A DNA stretch of 54,014 nt from Burkholderiales bacterium UBA4615 (GCA_002386465.1 DGIT01000140.1:275-54288); one strand, 5' to 3'; numbered from the stretch's first letter, positions 43,709-53,352 are shown. The notes: a model not told the origin generated them from the letters alone. Numbers and translations: made by a program.

Positions 43709-44592
43709 GTACCGCACGCGCCGCCATGCAGGTCGAAGCCTTCTTCGACCCTGCCACCTCGACCGTCAGCTATTTGCTGAACGACCCCGCCACCAGGCAG
43801 TGCGCCCTGATCGACACTGTGCTGGACTACGACCCCAAGTCGGGGCGCACCCGGACTGACAGCGCCGACCGGCTCGTCGCGCGGGTGCGCGAACTGGGCA
43901 CGACCGTGCAGTGGATCCTGGAGACCCATGTCCATGCCGACCATCTTTCGGCTGCGGCCTATCTCAAGGACACGCTGGGCGGCCAACTGGGGATCGGCAG
44001 TCACATCCGCACGGTGCAGACCGTGTTCGGGCAACTCTTCAATGCGGGCGACGAGTTTGCACGCGATGGACGCCAGTTCGACCATCTCTTTGCAGACGAC
44101 GAGACCTTCAAGGTAGGCAGCCTGACCGCGCGGGCACTGCATACGCCCGGCCACACACCCGCCTGCATGACCTATGTGGTCGAGGACGGACACAGCACGA
44201 CCGCCTTTGTGGGCGACACGCTCTTCATGCCCGACTACGGCACCGCGCGATGCGATTTCCCGGGCGGCGATGCACGCACGCTGTACCGCTCGATCAACCG
44301 GGTGCTCAGCCTGCCTGCGGAAACTGTGCTCTACATGTGCCACGACTATCCGCCCAATGGCCGGGCGGTGCAGTACAGCACCACAGTCGGCGAAGAGCGC
44401 GCACACAACATTCACGTGAAAGACGGGATCACTGAAGCCGCCTTCGTCACGATGCGCGAAGCGCGCGATGCCAAGCTCGACATGCCGGTGCTGCTGCTGC
44501 CTTCGGTGCAGGTCAACATGCGCGCCGGCGAGATGCCGCCGCCCGAGGCCAATGGCGTGCGCTACGTGAAGATACCGATCAATGCGCTCTGA
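43705..44592 (+). CDS. Persulfide dioxygenase-like metallo-beta-lactamase (Blh/ETHE1 type)
   Basis: A 295-residue metallo-beta-lactamase-fold enzyme. The iron-binding motif THVHADH has His75, His77, Asp79 and His80, followed by LHTPGHTPACMTYV and FVGDTLFMPDYGTARCDFPGG. The Blh-type C-terminal segment LLLPSVQVNMRAGEMPPPE separates it from ordinary glyoxalases. Relatives oxidise glutathione persulfide to sulfite with O2. Control by a FisR-like regulator supports this role. The last 11 bases overlap the SulP gene. Confidence 0.88.
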   Translation: MSTARAAMQVEAFFDPATSTVSYLLNDPATRQCALIDTVLDYDPKSGRTRTDSADRLVARVRELGTTVQWILETHVHADHLSAAAYLKDTLGGQLGIGSHIRTVQTVFGQLFNAGDEFARDGRQFDHLFADDETFKVGSLTARALHTPGHTPACMTYVVEDGHSTTAFVGDTLFMPDYGTARCDFPGGDARTLYRSINRVLSLPAETVLYMCHDYPPNGRAVQYSTTVGEERAHNIHVKDGITEAAFVTMREARDAKLDMPVLLLPSVQVNMRAGEMPPPEANGVRYVKIPINAL

Positions 44593-46384
44593 GGCCGCGT
44601 CCATGCGGTCTGCGGGCAGCCCGCTGCGCAGCGGGCTGCCGATGCTGCAATGGGGGCGTGCATACGATCGGTCGACGTTCATCGACGACGGGGTTGCGGC
44701 ACTGATCGTGACGCTCATGCTCATCCCGCAAAGCCTGGCCTACGCCATGCTCGCCGGGTTACCGGCCCAGGCCGGCCTGTATGCCAGCATCGCGCCGCTG
44801 ATTGCCTACGCGGTATTCGGCAGCAGCCGGGTGCTGGCCGTGGGGCCGGTAGCTGTCATCTCGCTCATGACCGCCACCGCAGTGGGCACGGTGGCGGTGC
44901 CCGGCACGGCCGAGCATGCCGCTGCAGCACTGACCCTGGCTGCCCTGTCAGGCGCGGTGCTGCTGCTGATGGGCGCATTGCGGCTGGGCTTTGTCGCCCA
45001 TTTTCTGAGCCACCCGGTGACCTCGGGATTCATCACGGCCTCGGCCATCCTGATCGCCGCAGGGCAGCTCAAAACGCTGCTGGGCGTCAAGGCGGAAGGC
45101 CACACGCTGCCGCAGATCCTCGCGTCGGTCGCCGCTCAGTGGTCCAGTGTGCATGGGCTGACGTTGGCCGTCGGCGTGGCTACGACCGCGTTCCTGTTCT
45201 GGGCGCGATCAGGGGTACGTCCGGCGCTCACCCGCCGCGGTGTCAGCGCGCGTTCCGCAGATCTGGTGGCCAAGGCGGCGCCGGTCGGTGCGATCGTGCT
45301 CAGCACCGCCTTGTCATGGGGGCTGGACTGGCAGGCTGCCGGGCTGAAGGTAGTGGGCTCTATTCCAGCAGGCATGCCGCCACTGACCTTGCCCCATTGG
45401 GACGCAGACCTGTGGCGTGCGCTCGCCATGCCAGCCGTGCTGATCTCGATTGTGGGTTTCGTGGAGTCGGTCTCGGTCGGGCAGACGCTGGCTGCACGAC
45501 GGCGCGAGCGCATCGAGCCCAATCGCGAGCTGGTGGCCCTGGGCGCAGCCAACCTGTCGGCGGCGCTCACAGGAGGCTTTCCGGTGACCGGCGGGTTCTC
45601 GCGATCGGTGGTCAATGCCGAGGCGGGGGCACGCACACCGGCTGCAGGCATCTTCACTGCGGGCGGTATCCTGCTTGCGTCGCTGCTTCTGACGCCAGCC
45701 TTGCGCGCGCTGCCGCTGGCGACCTTGGCCGCAACGATCGTGGTGGCGGTTCTGTCGCTGGCCGACCTGGGTGCGCTGAAACACACCTGGCAACAGGGCC
45801 GATCGGACTTTGCTGCACTGCTGGTCACGCTCCTGAGCACGCTGGTGATTGGCGTAGAGATCGGGCTGGCGACCGGCGTGCTGGTCTCGCTTGCTTTGCA
45901 CCTGCTGCGCACCAGCCGCCCGCATATCGCCGAAGTGGGGCGCGTGCCTGGCACCGAGCATTTTCGTAATGTGCTGCGCCACGAGACCGTGACGCACCCG
46001 CAACTGCTGTCGCTACGCGTCGACGAGAGTCTGTATTTCGCGAATGCCCGGAACCTGGAAGATCACATCAACGCCGTGGTGTCGCGACGGCCTGAACTGG
46101 TTCATGTGGTCCTGCAATGTTCGGCGGTGAACGACATCGATGCCAGTGCGCAGGACAGCCTGCAGGCCATTGACCAGCGTCTGCGTGAAGGCGGCATGAC
46201 GCTGCACCTGTCCGAAGTCAAAGGCCCCGTGATGGATCGTCTGACCCGCTCAGGCTTTCTGAAGCATCTGAGCGGACGGGTCTTTCTCACGCATCATCAG
46301 GCCGTCGAGGCACTGACGCCTGTTGGCTCGGCGAGCACGCAGACTGCCGGGGCATCCGCCCCTGATTCACTTCAAACCCACTGA
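44582..46384 (+). CDS. SulP-family anion transporter with STAS domain
   Basis: A 600-residue permease with about 10-12 hydrophobic segments in the first 430 residues. The SulP signature is LMLIPQSLAYAMLAGLPAQAGLYAS; GGFPVTGGFSRSVVNAEAGARTP follows later. A C-terminal STAS domain spans about 465-560. SulP proteins carry sulfate, bicarbonate or dicarboxylates. In this operon, sulfite or sulfate made from persulfide is an attractive substrate, but that is inference. ATG 44582 sits inside the end of the dioxygenase gene. Confidence 0.88.
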   Translation: MRSEAASMRSAGSPLRSGLPMLQWGRAYDRSTFIDDGVAALIVTLMLIPQSLAYAMLAGLPAQAGLYASIAPLIAYAVFGSSRVLAVGPVAVISLMTATAVGTVAVPGTAEHAAAALTLAALSGAVLLLMGALRLGFVAHFLSHPVTSGFITASAILIAAGQLKTLLGVKAEGHTLPQILASVAAQWSSVHGLTLAVGVATTAFLFWARSGVRPALTRRGVSARSADLVAKAAPVGAIVLSTALSWGLDWQAAGLKVVGSIPAGMPPLTLPHWDADLWRALAMPAVLISIVGFVESVSVGQTLAARRRERIEPNRELVALGAANLSAALTGGFPVTGGFSRSVVNAEAGARTPAAGIFTAGGILLASLLLTPALRALPLATLAATIVVAVLSLADLGALKHTWQQGRSDFAALLVTLLSTLVIGVEIGLATGVLVSLALHLLRTSRPHIAEVGRVPGTEHFRNVLRHETVTHPQLLSLRVDESLYFANARNLEDHINAVVSRRPELVHVVLQCSAVNDIDASAQDSLQAIDQRLREGGMTLHLSEVKGPVMDRLTRSGFLKHLSGRVFLTHHQAVEALTPVGSASTQTAGASAPDSLQTH

Positions 46385-46394
46385 GGATTCAACC

Positions 46395-46838
46395 ATGACA
46401 TTGGACTGGGAGCAGTTCACACCCGGATTGTCGCTCGCAGGCGGCCTGCTGATCGGCTTAGCCAGCGCGCTCTATGTGCTGGGCAACGGCCGTATCGCAG
46501 GCATTGCGGGCATTCTGGCCAGCCCCTTGCGAACGATCCTGCGCGGCGACAGCCTGGGCCCGGAGCGTGTGCGACTGCTGTTTCTGGCCGGGCTGCTGGT
46601 TTCCGCGTGGGTCTGGCGTCTGTTCGCACCGCTGCCCGAGGCGCGGCTGGATGTGGGCACCGTGGGGCTGGTCGTTGCGGGCCTGCTCGTGGGCGTGGGC
46701 GTACGTCTGGGCAACGGCTGCACGAGCGGTCACGGTGTGTGCGGACTGAGCCGGTTCTCGTTGCGCTCACTGGCCAATGTCATCGCGTTCATGGGTGCCG
46801 GAGTCGTCACCGTGTTCGTGCTGCGTCACATTTTTTGA
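46395..46838 (+). CDS. YeeE/YedE-family half transporter, first subunit (PmpA-like)
   Basis: A 147-residue membrane protein with about four helices. The conserved cysteine segment GNGCTSGHGVCGLSRFSLRS is the hallmark of YeeE/YedE sulfur transporters, which move thiosulfate or other sulfur species via a cysteine relay. It is half the size of E. coli YeeE and pairs with the next gene. It lies 10 bases after the SulP stop. Confidence 0.87.
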   Translation: MTLDWEQFTPGLSLAGGLLIGLASALYVLGNGRIAGIAGILASPLRTILRGDSLGPERVRLLFLAGLLVSAWVWRLFAPLPEARLDVGTVGLVVAGLLVGVGVRLGNGCTSGHGVCGLSRFSLRSLANVIAFMGAGVVTVFVLRHIF

Positions 46839-46848
46839 GGAGATGAAC

Positions 46849-47265
46849 ATGCGAGGCATTCTGGCAGCAGCAAGCGGCCTGATCTTTGGCCTGGGACTGA
46901 TCGCGGGCGGCATGACCGACCCCGGCAAGGTCAAGGGGTTTCTGGATATCTTCGGAAAGTGGGACCCAAGCCTGGCGCTGGTCATGGGCGGCGCCATTGC
47001 GGTGGGCGTGTTCGCCTTTGCTGCGGCGGCGCGCCGCAAGCTGTCCTGGACCGGCGATCCGATCGATCTGCCGCGCAGCACGGTCATCGACGCCCGCCTG
47101 TTGCTGGGGGGCGCGCTGTTTGGTGCCGGCTGGGGCATCGGCGGGTTCTGTCCGGGGCCGGCCCTGGTGGCACTTGGCAGTGGTCTGCCGGCTGCTGGAA
47201 TATTCGTGGTCGCCATGCTGGTGGGCATGGTCATCCACGATCAGGTCATCGCGCGGATTTCCTGA
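46849..47265 (+). CDS. YeeE/YedE-family half transporter, second subunit (PmpB-like)
   Basis: A 138-residue partner of the preceding gene with four helices. It has LIAGGMTDPGKVKGFLDIFGKWDPSLA and the second-half cysteine motif GIGGFCPGPALVALG. The GAGGAG at 46837-46842 gives proper spacing to ATG 46849 but none to ATG 46843, which decides the start. It closes the sulfur operon and converges on the pirin gene (8 bases between stops). Confidence 0.87.
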   Translation: MRGILAAASGLIFGLGLIAGGMTDPGKVKGFLDIFGKWDPSLALVMGGAIAVGVFAFAAAARRKLSWTGDPIDLPRSTVIDARLLLGGALFGAGWGIGGFCPGPALVALGSGLPAAGIFVVAMLVGMVIHDQVIARIS

Positions 47266-47273
47266 CGCCTCAC

Positions 47274-48161
47274 TTACTGACCCAACCGACCGGCCTGGAA
47301 GTCCAACAAGGTTTGCCTGATCTGGTCGGTGGTGTTCATCACGAACGGGCCGTACTGCACGATCGGCTCACGCAAGGGCTCGCCGGCAATCAGCAGCAGG
47401 CGTGAGTCCGCCGTCGCGCTCACGCTGATGCCGTCGCTGTCCGGGTCGTTGGCCAGGATGGCCATGCGGGCACGCGGCACTTCGGTACCGCTTACTTGCA
47501 CGCTGCCCCTGTACACGTAAATGAAGGCGTTGCGGCTGGCTGGCAGCGGCTGCTCGAAACGAGTCCCGGCAGGCATCTGAAGGTCGAGGTAAAGCGGCTG
47601 AGTGCCCTCTCGCTGCACAGCCGCAGACACCCCATGACTGTGCCCGGCGATCACCACCACCCGCACGCCCTGCTGAGTGAGCACGCTCGGCAGCTCTTCA
47701 TGCTGAAAGTCCCTGTACCAGGGTGCGCACATCTTGTCGCGGCCCGGGAGATTCAGCCACAACTGGAACCCTTCCATCAGACCATCGCGTTGCTCGGGCA
47801 ATTCGGAATGAATCACGCCACGACCCGCCGTCATCCATTGGACAGCGCCTGGTTCAAGCAAGCCTTCATTGCCCACGCTGTCGCGGTGCCGCATGCGCCC
47901 GGCAATCATGTAAGTGACGGTTTCGAAACCTCGATGCGGGTGATCGGGAAAGCCTGCGAGATAATCGTCCGGGTTGTCGCTGCGAAATGCATCCAGCATC
48001 AGGAACGGATCAAGTCGACGCTGCAGCGATTGCGTGAGCACACGATCGAGCTTCACGCCCGCGCCATCGGAAGTCGGCTCGCCCGCCACGAGTCGCTCCA
48101 CGCTACGCGGGCAATTCAGGTTCAAGGCAGACGTTTCGGTCAGGCGATCGGGTGCGTTCAT
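47274..48161 (-). CDS. Pirin family protein
   Basis: A 295-residue bicupin. The metal-site histidines are in FPDHPHRGFETVTYMIAG, followed by the MTAGRGVIHSE segment and the pirin C-terminal cupin. Bacterial pirins include quercetinase-like dioxygenases and redox regulators; the activity here is unknown. It is convergent with the sulfur operon and divergent from the large kinase gene. Confidence 0.9.
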   Translation of the reverse strand: MNAPDRLTETSALNLNCPRSVERLVAGEPTSDGAGVKLDRVLTQSLQRRLDPFLMLDAFRSDNPDDYLAGFPDHPHRGFETVTYMIAGRMRHRDSVGNEGLLEPGAVQWMTAGRGVIHSELPEQRDGLMEGFQLWLNLPGRDKMCAPWYRDFQHEELPSVLTQQGVRVVVIAGHSHGVSAAVQREGTQPLYLDLQMPAGTRFEQPLPASRNAFIYVYRGSVQVSGTEVPRARMAILANDPDSDGISVSATADSRLLLIAGEPLREPIVQYGPFVMNTTDQIRQTLLDFQAGRLGQ

Positions 48162-48259
48162 GGCGGTCGATGGATGTCGGTGAGAGCGGCGAGCATAACG
48201 AGGTCCATGAAGGACTCACGAGATGACCTACACAGGGCCCCATGATTGTGTCGGTAATG

Positions 48260-48288
48260 TTGCGCACCCTGAACCAAAGGGTTACAGT
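48260..48288 (+). promoter_or_regulatory. Weak candidate promoter of the hybrid kinase gene
   Basis: TTGCGC (48260-48265), a 17-base spacer, TACAGT (48283-48288). The spacer is itself an inverted repeat, ACCCT-gaaccaa-AGGGT, which could be an operator. Both hexamers are poor matches, so this is tentative. Confidence 0.3.
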
Positions 48289-48353
48289 CCCGCGGTCTTT
48301 TTGGCGCAGTGCATTGACCGTCGTTGACTGAACACCACCGCACAGGGAGCCTT

Positions 48354-51300
48354 GTGGGTAACGATTCCCGCAAATTGATTCGGATCGGCAGCGCCTTGGG
48401 CGCCCTTGCGGTGACCGCTGCGACCGGGTTCCACGCCATGCAGATGCGCCAGACGATCCAGCAGGAGGAGCGCGAAGAGCTGCGCGTTGCCGCCCGGGTG
48501 ATGTCGCTGTCGCTGAATCGCGCGATGGTGGTCGCGCAAGAGGTGCTCGAGCAACTGGACCTGCTCGTGAGCGCCCTGCCTGCGGGGCAGATTCAATCGC
48601 TGGACGCTACGCTGCAAAGAGAGCTGCGCGATGAGCCGCTCGTGCTGGAGCTGGCAATCGTGCATCAAAACGGGCGCATCGTGGTCTCGTCCGAGCCTGG
48701 ACACCGTGATCTGGATGTGTCGCACCTCGGTCTGAATGCGAATACGCCCGCAAATTACAGCGGCATCCGGATTGCCGGGCCTTTTGGGGGCAAGGGCATT
48801 GGATCGGCGCCGTCTGGACAGGCAACCGACGCGCCCCAAGGCAAGCACCTCGTGGTCTGGTACACCTTGCCGAAGCATCCTGATCTGCGCGCCATTGCGG
48901 TCATCAGTTCCGAGCGACTGAGTGCGGAACTGGCCGGGTTGAGCACCGTACACACAGGTGGCTTCAGCGTGCTGACAGACCAGGGCGCACAAGTGGTCTG
49001 CAGTGACGAGAGCATGAAGCCCGAAGACAAAGCGGGGCCGCCAGCACACCCGGTCCCGCCCGCATTAGTCAGGACCAACTTCAATGAGCGCCCGGGCGAC
49101 ACCGCCGCCGAAATCGACGGCTGGCTCACGCATGTCGCTTACGCGAACGATTTTCCGCTGCGCGTGCAGGTGCATGCGTCGCAAGAGACACTCAACGCGC
49201 GCTGGATGGGGACCTTGCGCGGGCCGTTGGCGCTGCTGACACTGATGCTGGGCGGACTGCTCTATTTCGGCCGGCTCGCTTCGCGCAATGTAAACCTGCA
49301 GCTGCAGGCGCAGGCACAGCAACGCACCAGCGAACAGCAACTTGCCAACATCGTCGATCACGCGGCAGACGGGATCGTCACATTCGGCATGGACGGTGTG
49401 GTGCGCCGATATAACCGGGCGGCAGAGTCCATTCTTGGAGTGGATGCCGAGCAAGCCCTCGGACGTCAGCTCGGCGACTTGTTTCCACCCGATGAAGTCG
49501 CCAAACACCGACACCTCTTTTGGCAATACGTCGAACACTTCGACGATGTCCCTGAAGTGGTCAGGCACTCGGCGCGGATTACCCGATTGGACGGCCGCCA
49601 GGTGGAACTGGAGTATTCCGCCAGCCGTTATTCAGAGGGAACTGAGCGATTCGTGACAGCGATCGTGCGTGACGTGTCCGCGTCGAAAGAGGCAGAGGGG
49701 CGGTTCGCAGCGCTCTTCATGCAATCTGCCGATCCGCAGATGCTTTTTTCACTACCCGATCGCGTCATCCTCGACTGCAACGAAGCTGCAGTCGCCCTGC
49801 TGGAAGCGGGTGATCGCACACAAGTAATCGGACGCACCGCATACGAACTCATTCCGACCACACCCAATCCGGATGGTCTGGACTTGAGCGCCGAACGCAT
49901 GCGCGCAGGCCAGGAACGGTTAAATCAATCGGTCGAAGCCCAGCCGCGACGCCAGATCACGGCGCGCATTCAGACCTTTGCCGGCTCCCTGCTCATGGTC
50001 GACCTCAGCGGCTCCCAAGTGCGTCTCGGCGGGCGGGTCACTCGCCTGCTGACCCTGCGCGACCTTACTGCCGCGGAGCGAGACGCAGCGGAACTGCGCA
50101 AGGCTCAGGTGGCTGCCGAATCGGCCGCACAGGCCAAGGGTCGATTCCTGGCCGTCATGAGCCATGAGCTGCGCACGCCCATGTCAGGCATCATCGGCAT
50201 GATCGACATGCTGGGTGAAACCCGCATGGATGTAGAGCAGACCAAGTTCCTGAGCGTGCTGCGCAATTCATCCCATGCGCTGCTTGGTGTGCTTAATGAT
50301 GTGCTCGATTATTCGAAGCTCGAGGCGGGTCGGGTCGATCTGGAGCAGTTGGACTTTGATCTGGATGCGCTGGTCTCTGGCGTCACGGCCGTTCATCGCG
50401 CCACCGCTCTGCAACGCAACACGACGCTGAAGGTCGATTGGAGCAGCGAGCCGATCAGGGCGCTTCGCGGAGACCCCACACGGCTGGCTCAGGTGCTGCA
50501 CAACCTGATCGGCAACGCCGTCAAGTTCACTTCAAACGGCACCGTCGTGCTCAAGCTGCAGACCCTGTCTGACAGTCACGGGCAGGTCACGCTCACGGCA
50601 CAGGTGCGCGATACCGGGGTGGGCATGGCACCCGAGGTGGTGGAGTCGCTCTTTCGACCCTTCTCGCAGGGCGATGCCTCAACCACGCGTCGATTTGGTG
50701 GCACCGGTCTGGGCCTGGCGATCTGCCGTCAACTGGTGATCGCCATGGGCGGCAACATCGATGTGGAATCTGCAGCGGGACGCGGCTCCGCCTTCAAGTT
50801 CAACGTGACGCTGTCCCGCGCAATCGGCATGCCTGACCCAAAAGCCGATCCCCTTTCACCGACTGTGGTGCCCCAGTCCCAACGCAGCCTGCGGCTGCTT
50901 GCGGCCGAAGACAATCCGACCAACCGCCTGCTGCTGCAGATGCGCCTGCGCAAGATGGGGCATCAGGTCGATCTGGTGGAGGACGGCGAGCAGGCCGTCG
51001 AGGCAGCGCGCTTCGGGCACTACGATGCGATTCTGATGGATATCCACATGCCGGTTCTGGATGGCGCGGCGGCGACCCGCGCGATTCGTGCGCTGCCCGA
51101 ACCCAACGCCAGTTTGCCCATCATCGGCCTGTCGGCCGACGCGCTGCCCGAGATGCGCGAGCAGCACATGGCCAGCGGTCTGACTGCCTATCTGACCAAG
51201 CCCATCGACTGGTCAGGACTGGCCAGACTGATCGAGTCGACCGTACCGTCCGATCGGGGCACGCCGATCGAGGCTGCGGTGCAAAGCACTGCCGATCCGA

Positions 51301-51656
51301 CACCCGCAGGCGTATCAGCCTCTGAGCGGCTTGACGCACCCCATGTCGACGCTGTGCGTAACGAATTCGGTGCTGACAATTGGTCGCTGATTGCGCAGGT
51401 GTTCTGGCCTCGCGCCGATGCCGACCTGGCGGCCAGCGTCCAGTCCACGGCGCAATCTGATCGCAGCGCCCGACGGATGGCGGCCCATAGCCTCAAGGGT
51501 GCCGCCACCACCCTCGGGTTTCATTCGCTCGCGCAGGCAGCGGCCAACCTGGAGCACTGCGACGACGGCGCGGCGCCCGCTGCCCTGGATGCGCTGCGCA
51601 AGCAGTTTGCAGCGACGGCAGCCGACTGGCGCTCTGCCGCGGAAGTGGTGCATTGA
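48354..51656 (+). CDS. Hybrid sensor kinase (periplasmic domain-PAS-PAS-HisKA-HATPase-REC-Hpt)
   Basis: An 1100-residue phosphorelay kinase. TM1 lies around 9-27, a periplasmic sensor domain up to about 285, TM2 follows (GPLALLTLMLGGLLYFG), then two PAS domains (about 325-575). HisKA has His604 in MSHELRTPMSG. The HATPase has NLIGNAVKFTSNG and FGGTGLGLAICR. The receiver has Asp896 in LMDIHMPVLDG. A C-terminal Hpt has His1045 in AAHSLKGAATTLGFH. I chose GTG 48354, which has GGGAG four bases upstream; a TTG at 48324 is the alternative. The complete relay suggests a separate final response regulator elsewhere. It is coupled to the next gene by TTGA. Confidence 0.9.
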   Translation: MGNDSRKLIRIGSALGALAVTAATGFHAMQMRQTIQQEEREELRVAARVMSLSLNRAMVVAQEVLEQLDLLVSALPAGQIQSLDATLQRELRDEPLVLELAIVHQNGRIVVSSEPGHRDLDVSHLGLNANTPANYSGIRIAGPFGGKGIGSAPSGQATDAPQGKHLVVWYTLPKHPDLRAIAVISSERLSAELAGLSTVHTGGFSVLTDQGAQVVCSDESMKPEDKAGPPAHPVPPALVRTNFNERPGDTAAEIDGWLTHVAYANDFPLRVQVHASQETLNARWMGTLRGPLALLTLMLGGLLYFGRLASRNVNLQLQAQAQQRTSEQQLANIVDHAADGIVTFGMDGVVRRYNRAAESILGVDAEQALGRQLGDLFPPDEVAKHRHLFWQYVEHFDDVPEVVRHSARITRLDGRQVELEYSASRYSEGTERFVTAIVRDVSASKEAEGRFAALFMQSADPQMLFSLPDRVILDCNEAAVALLEAGDRTQVIGRTAYELIPTTPNPDGLDLSAERMRAGQERLNQSVEAQPRRQITARIQTFAGSLLMVDLSGSQVRLGGRVTRLLTLRDLTAAERDAAELRKAQVAAESAAQAKGRFLAVMSHELRTPMSGIIGMIDMLGETRMDVEQTKFLSVLRNSSHALLGVLNDVLDYSKLEAGRVDLEQLDFDLDALVSGVTAVHRATALQRNTTLKVDWSSEPIRALRGDPTRLAQVLHNLIGNAVKFTSNGTVVLKLQTLSDSHGQVTLTAQVRDTGVGMAPEVVESLFRPFSQGDASTTRRFGGTGLGLAICRQLVIAMGGNIDVESAAGRGSAFKFNVTLSRAIGMPDPKADPLSPTVVPQSQRSLRLLAAEDNPTNRLLLQMRLRKMGHQVDLVEDGEQAVEAARFGHYDAILMDIHMPVLDGAAATRAIRALPEPNASLPIIGLSADALPEMREQHMASGLTAYLTKPIDWSGLARLIESTVPSDRGTPIEAAVQSTADPTPAGVSASERLDAPHVDAVRNEFGADNWSLIAQVFWPRADADLAASVQSTAQSDRSARRMAAHSLKGAATTLGFHSLAQAAANLEHCDDGAAPAALDALRKQFAATAADWRSAAEVVH

Positions 51657-52297
51657 AACAGACTGGTGATTCCCCGTCAGTCGCTGACAAGCGAGCAGGT
51701 CCGCGCACAGATCGTCGCGCATGCCTGAGCGCGCTGGCTGCGCTGCCCTGGATCGCACAGCCCCCAATTGCCCGCGCTCAGTCCGACAGCGCACTCGATG
51801 TGCCCTTCGTGACCACGCCTCAGACCGTGGTCGACGCGATGCTGGCGCTGGCCGAAGTGGGTCCGGGCGATCGACTTCTGGATCTGGGCTCAGGCGACGG
51901 TCGCATCGTCATCACCGCGGCGCAGCGCTGGGGCATTGAAGCCACGGGCGTGGAAATCGACCCTGCGCTGATCGAACGCGCTCGGGCCCAGGCACAGCGC
52001 GCAGGGGTTGCAAATCGTACGCGGTTCATCGAGGCTGACCTCTTCAAGATCGATCTGACACAGGCCACGGTGATCACCATGTACCTGTTGCCCGATGTGA
52101 ATCTGCTGCTGCGCCCCCGCCTGCAACAACTGCGCCCCGGTACACGGCTGGTCTCGCACGACTGGGACATGGGCGACTGGGAGCCCGATCGCACGGTGCT
52201 TGTCGATGCGCCAGACAAGCCTGTGGGTCTGCGCAAACAAAGCCGTCTGATGCTCTGGACGGTCGGCGGGCAGCAACACTCACGTCCGATGCGCTAG
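51653..52297 (+). CDS. SAM-dependent methyltransferase with an N-terminal export signal
   Basis: A 214-residue class I methyltransferase. The SAM-binding motif LLDLGSGDGRIVITAA lies around 75-90, with the acidic VEIDPALIERA after it and the EADLFKIDL segment. Residues 1-43 look like a signal peptide with an arginine pair (RRACLSALAALPWIAQPP) and an ARAQ cleavage-like site. An exported SAM enzyme is odd, because SAM is cytosolic. It resembles the FAM173/lysine-methyltransferase-like branch. The TTG start overlaps the kinase stop (TTGA). Membrane retention of the helix is an alternative to cleavage. Confidence 0.75.
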   Translation: MKQTGDSPSVADKRAGPRTDRRACLSALAALPWIAQPPIARAQSDSALDVPFVTTPQTVVDAMLALAEVGPGDRLLDLGSGDGRIVITAAQRWGIEATGVEIDPALIERARAQAQRAGVANRTRFIEADLFKIDLTQATVITMYLLPDVNLLLRPRLQQLRPGTRLVSHDWDMGDWEPDRTVLVDAPDKPVGLRKQSRLMLWTVGGQQHSRPMR

Positions 52298-52380
52298 AGT
52301 GCGCATCGATCGCGCCCGGATCGCCCGGCGCGCCGCCTCGGAGTGTTGCCATCATCGGTGCGTTTGCCATCCGTCCTGAA

Positions 52381-53352
52381 GTGCTTCGGCTGATCCTCAC
52401 CGCGCTGGGCGCGCTGCTGGTGCTGTGGCAGCGTCTGCTGGTGCCCGTGCTGCTGGGTCTGCTGGTCTATGCCTGGAGTTGCCTGCTCGCTGATCGCCTG
52501 TCGCGTCGGTTCGGGACCGGGCGCGGGGTAGCGGCCGCAGCTGGCGCCATCGTCGGTTTGCTGGTGTTTGCTGCGTTCTCGGGCCTGCTGACCTGGACGG
52601 TCGCGCTCGCCTCGGGCGAGGAATTGCGCACCTTCCTGATGCGCATCGAGGACTCACTCGATACCCTGCGCGGGGCCCTGCCCCAGTCTCTTGCACAATC
52701 CATCCCGGAAAATCTGATCGAGCTGCGCGCGCAGATCTTCGGATGGCTGCGCGACCATGCGGCGAGCCTGGGCGGGCTCACGGGCAAGGTCGCCCACGGA
52801 GTCGTACAAGGCATCTTCGCGATTCTGGTCGGTGCCATGGCGGCCGCGGCCACTTGGAGCCCAGGTTTGTTGATGTCCGAAACACGGTTCATGGGCAGGC
52901 TGCTGCTGGTCCTGGAGCGTGTGGTGCTGGCACAAGGACGCATTGCGCTCTTCAACACCAGCATGACCGCGCTCTACCTCTTTCTGATCCTGCCCGCCTT
53001 CGGTTTCGTGCTGCCGTTTCGGGGGTTGCTGTGCCTGTTCACGCTGGTTACAGGCGTACTGCCGGTGCTGGGCAATCTGCTCGCCAATACGCTCGTGATG
53101 CTGATCTCGCTGGCCATTTCACCTTGGCTCGCCGTGGCGTCCCTGGCGTTCCTGATCCTCATTCACAAGACCGAATATTTCATCAATGCCAGAACGGTTG
53201 GTGCCCGTGTACAAGTGGCTTCGTGGGAGATCCTGGCGGCCATGCTGACGGGTGAAGCGCTCTTCGGTGTGCAGGGCCTTGTGGCTGCACCACTGCTCTT
53301 TCCGTTCTTCAAACGCGAAATCTCGCGCCTGCGGGATCCGTCAAAACACTGA
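52381..53352 (+). CDS. AI-2E family transporter-like permease
   Basis: A 323-residue membrane protein of the PF01594 family, with N-terminal helix pairs, a soluble middle part (about 80-140) and C-terminal helices. The conserved end region includes LVTGVLPVLGNLLANTLVML and the later FGVQGLVAAPLLFPFFK. The family was named for TqsA but members also include sodium/proton antiporters, so the substrate is open. The GTG start has no good ribosome site and the frame stays open upstream, so the start may be slightly off. Confidence 0.8.
   Translation: MLRLILTALGALLVLWQRLLVPVLLGLLVYAWSCLLADRLSRRFGTGRGVAAAAGAIVGLLVFAAFSGLLTWTVALASGEELRTFLMRIEDSLDTLRGALPQSLAQSIPENLIELRAQIFGWLRDHAASLGGLTGKVAHGVVQGIFAILVGAMAAAATWSPGLLMSETRFMGRLLLVLERVVLAQGRIALFNTSMTALYLFLILPAFGFVLPFRGLLCLFTLVTGVLPVLGNLLANTLVMLISLAISPWLAVASLAFLILIHKTEYFINARTVGARVQVASWEILAAMLTGEALFGVQGLVAAPLLFPFFKREISRLRDPSKH

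Noticed and set aside
44650..45969. A 439-residue plus-strand frame inside the SulP gene
   Set aside because: Gly/Arg-rich shadow in another frame of a clear SulP permease.
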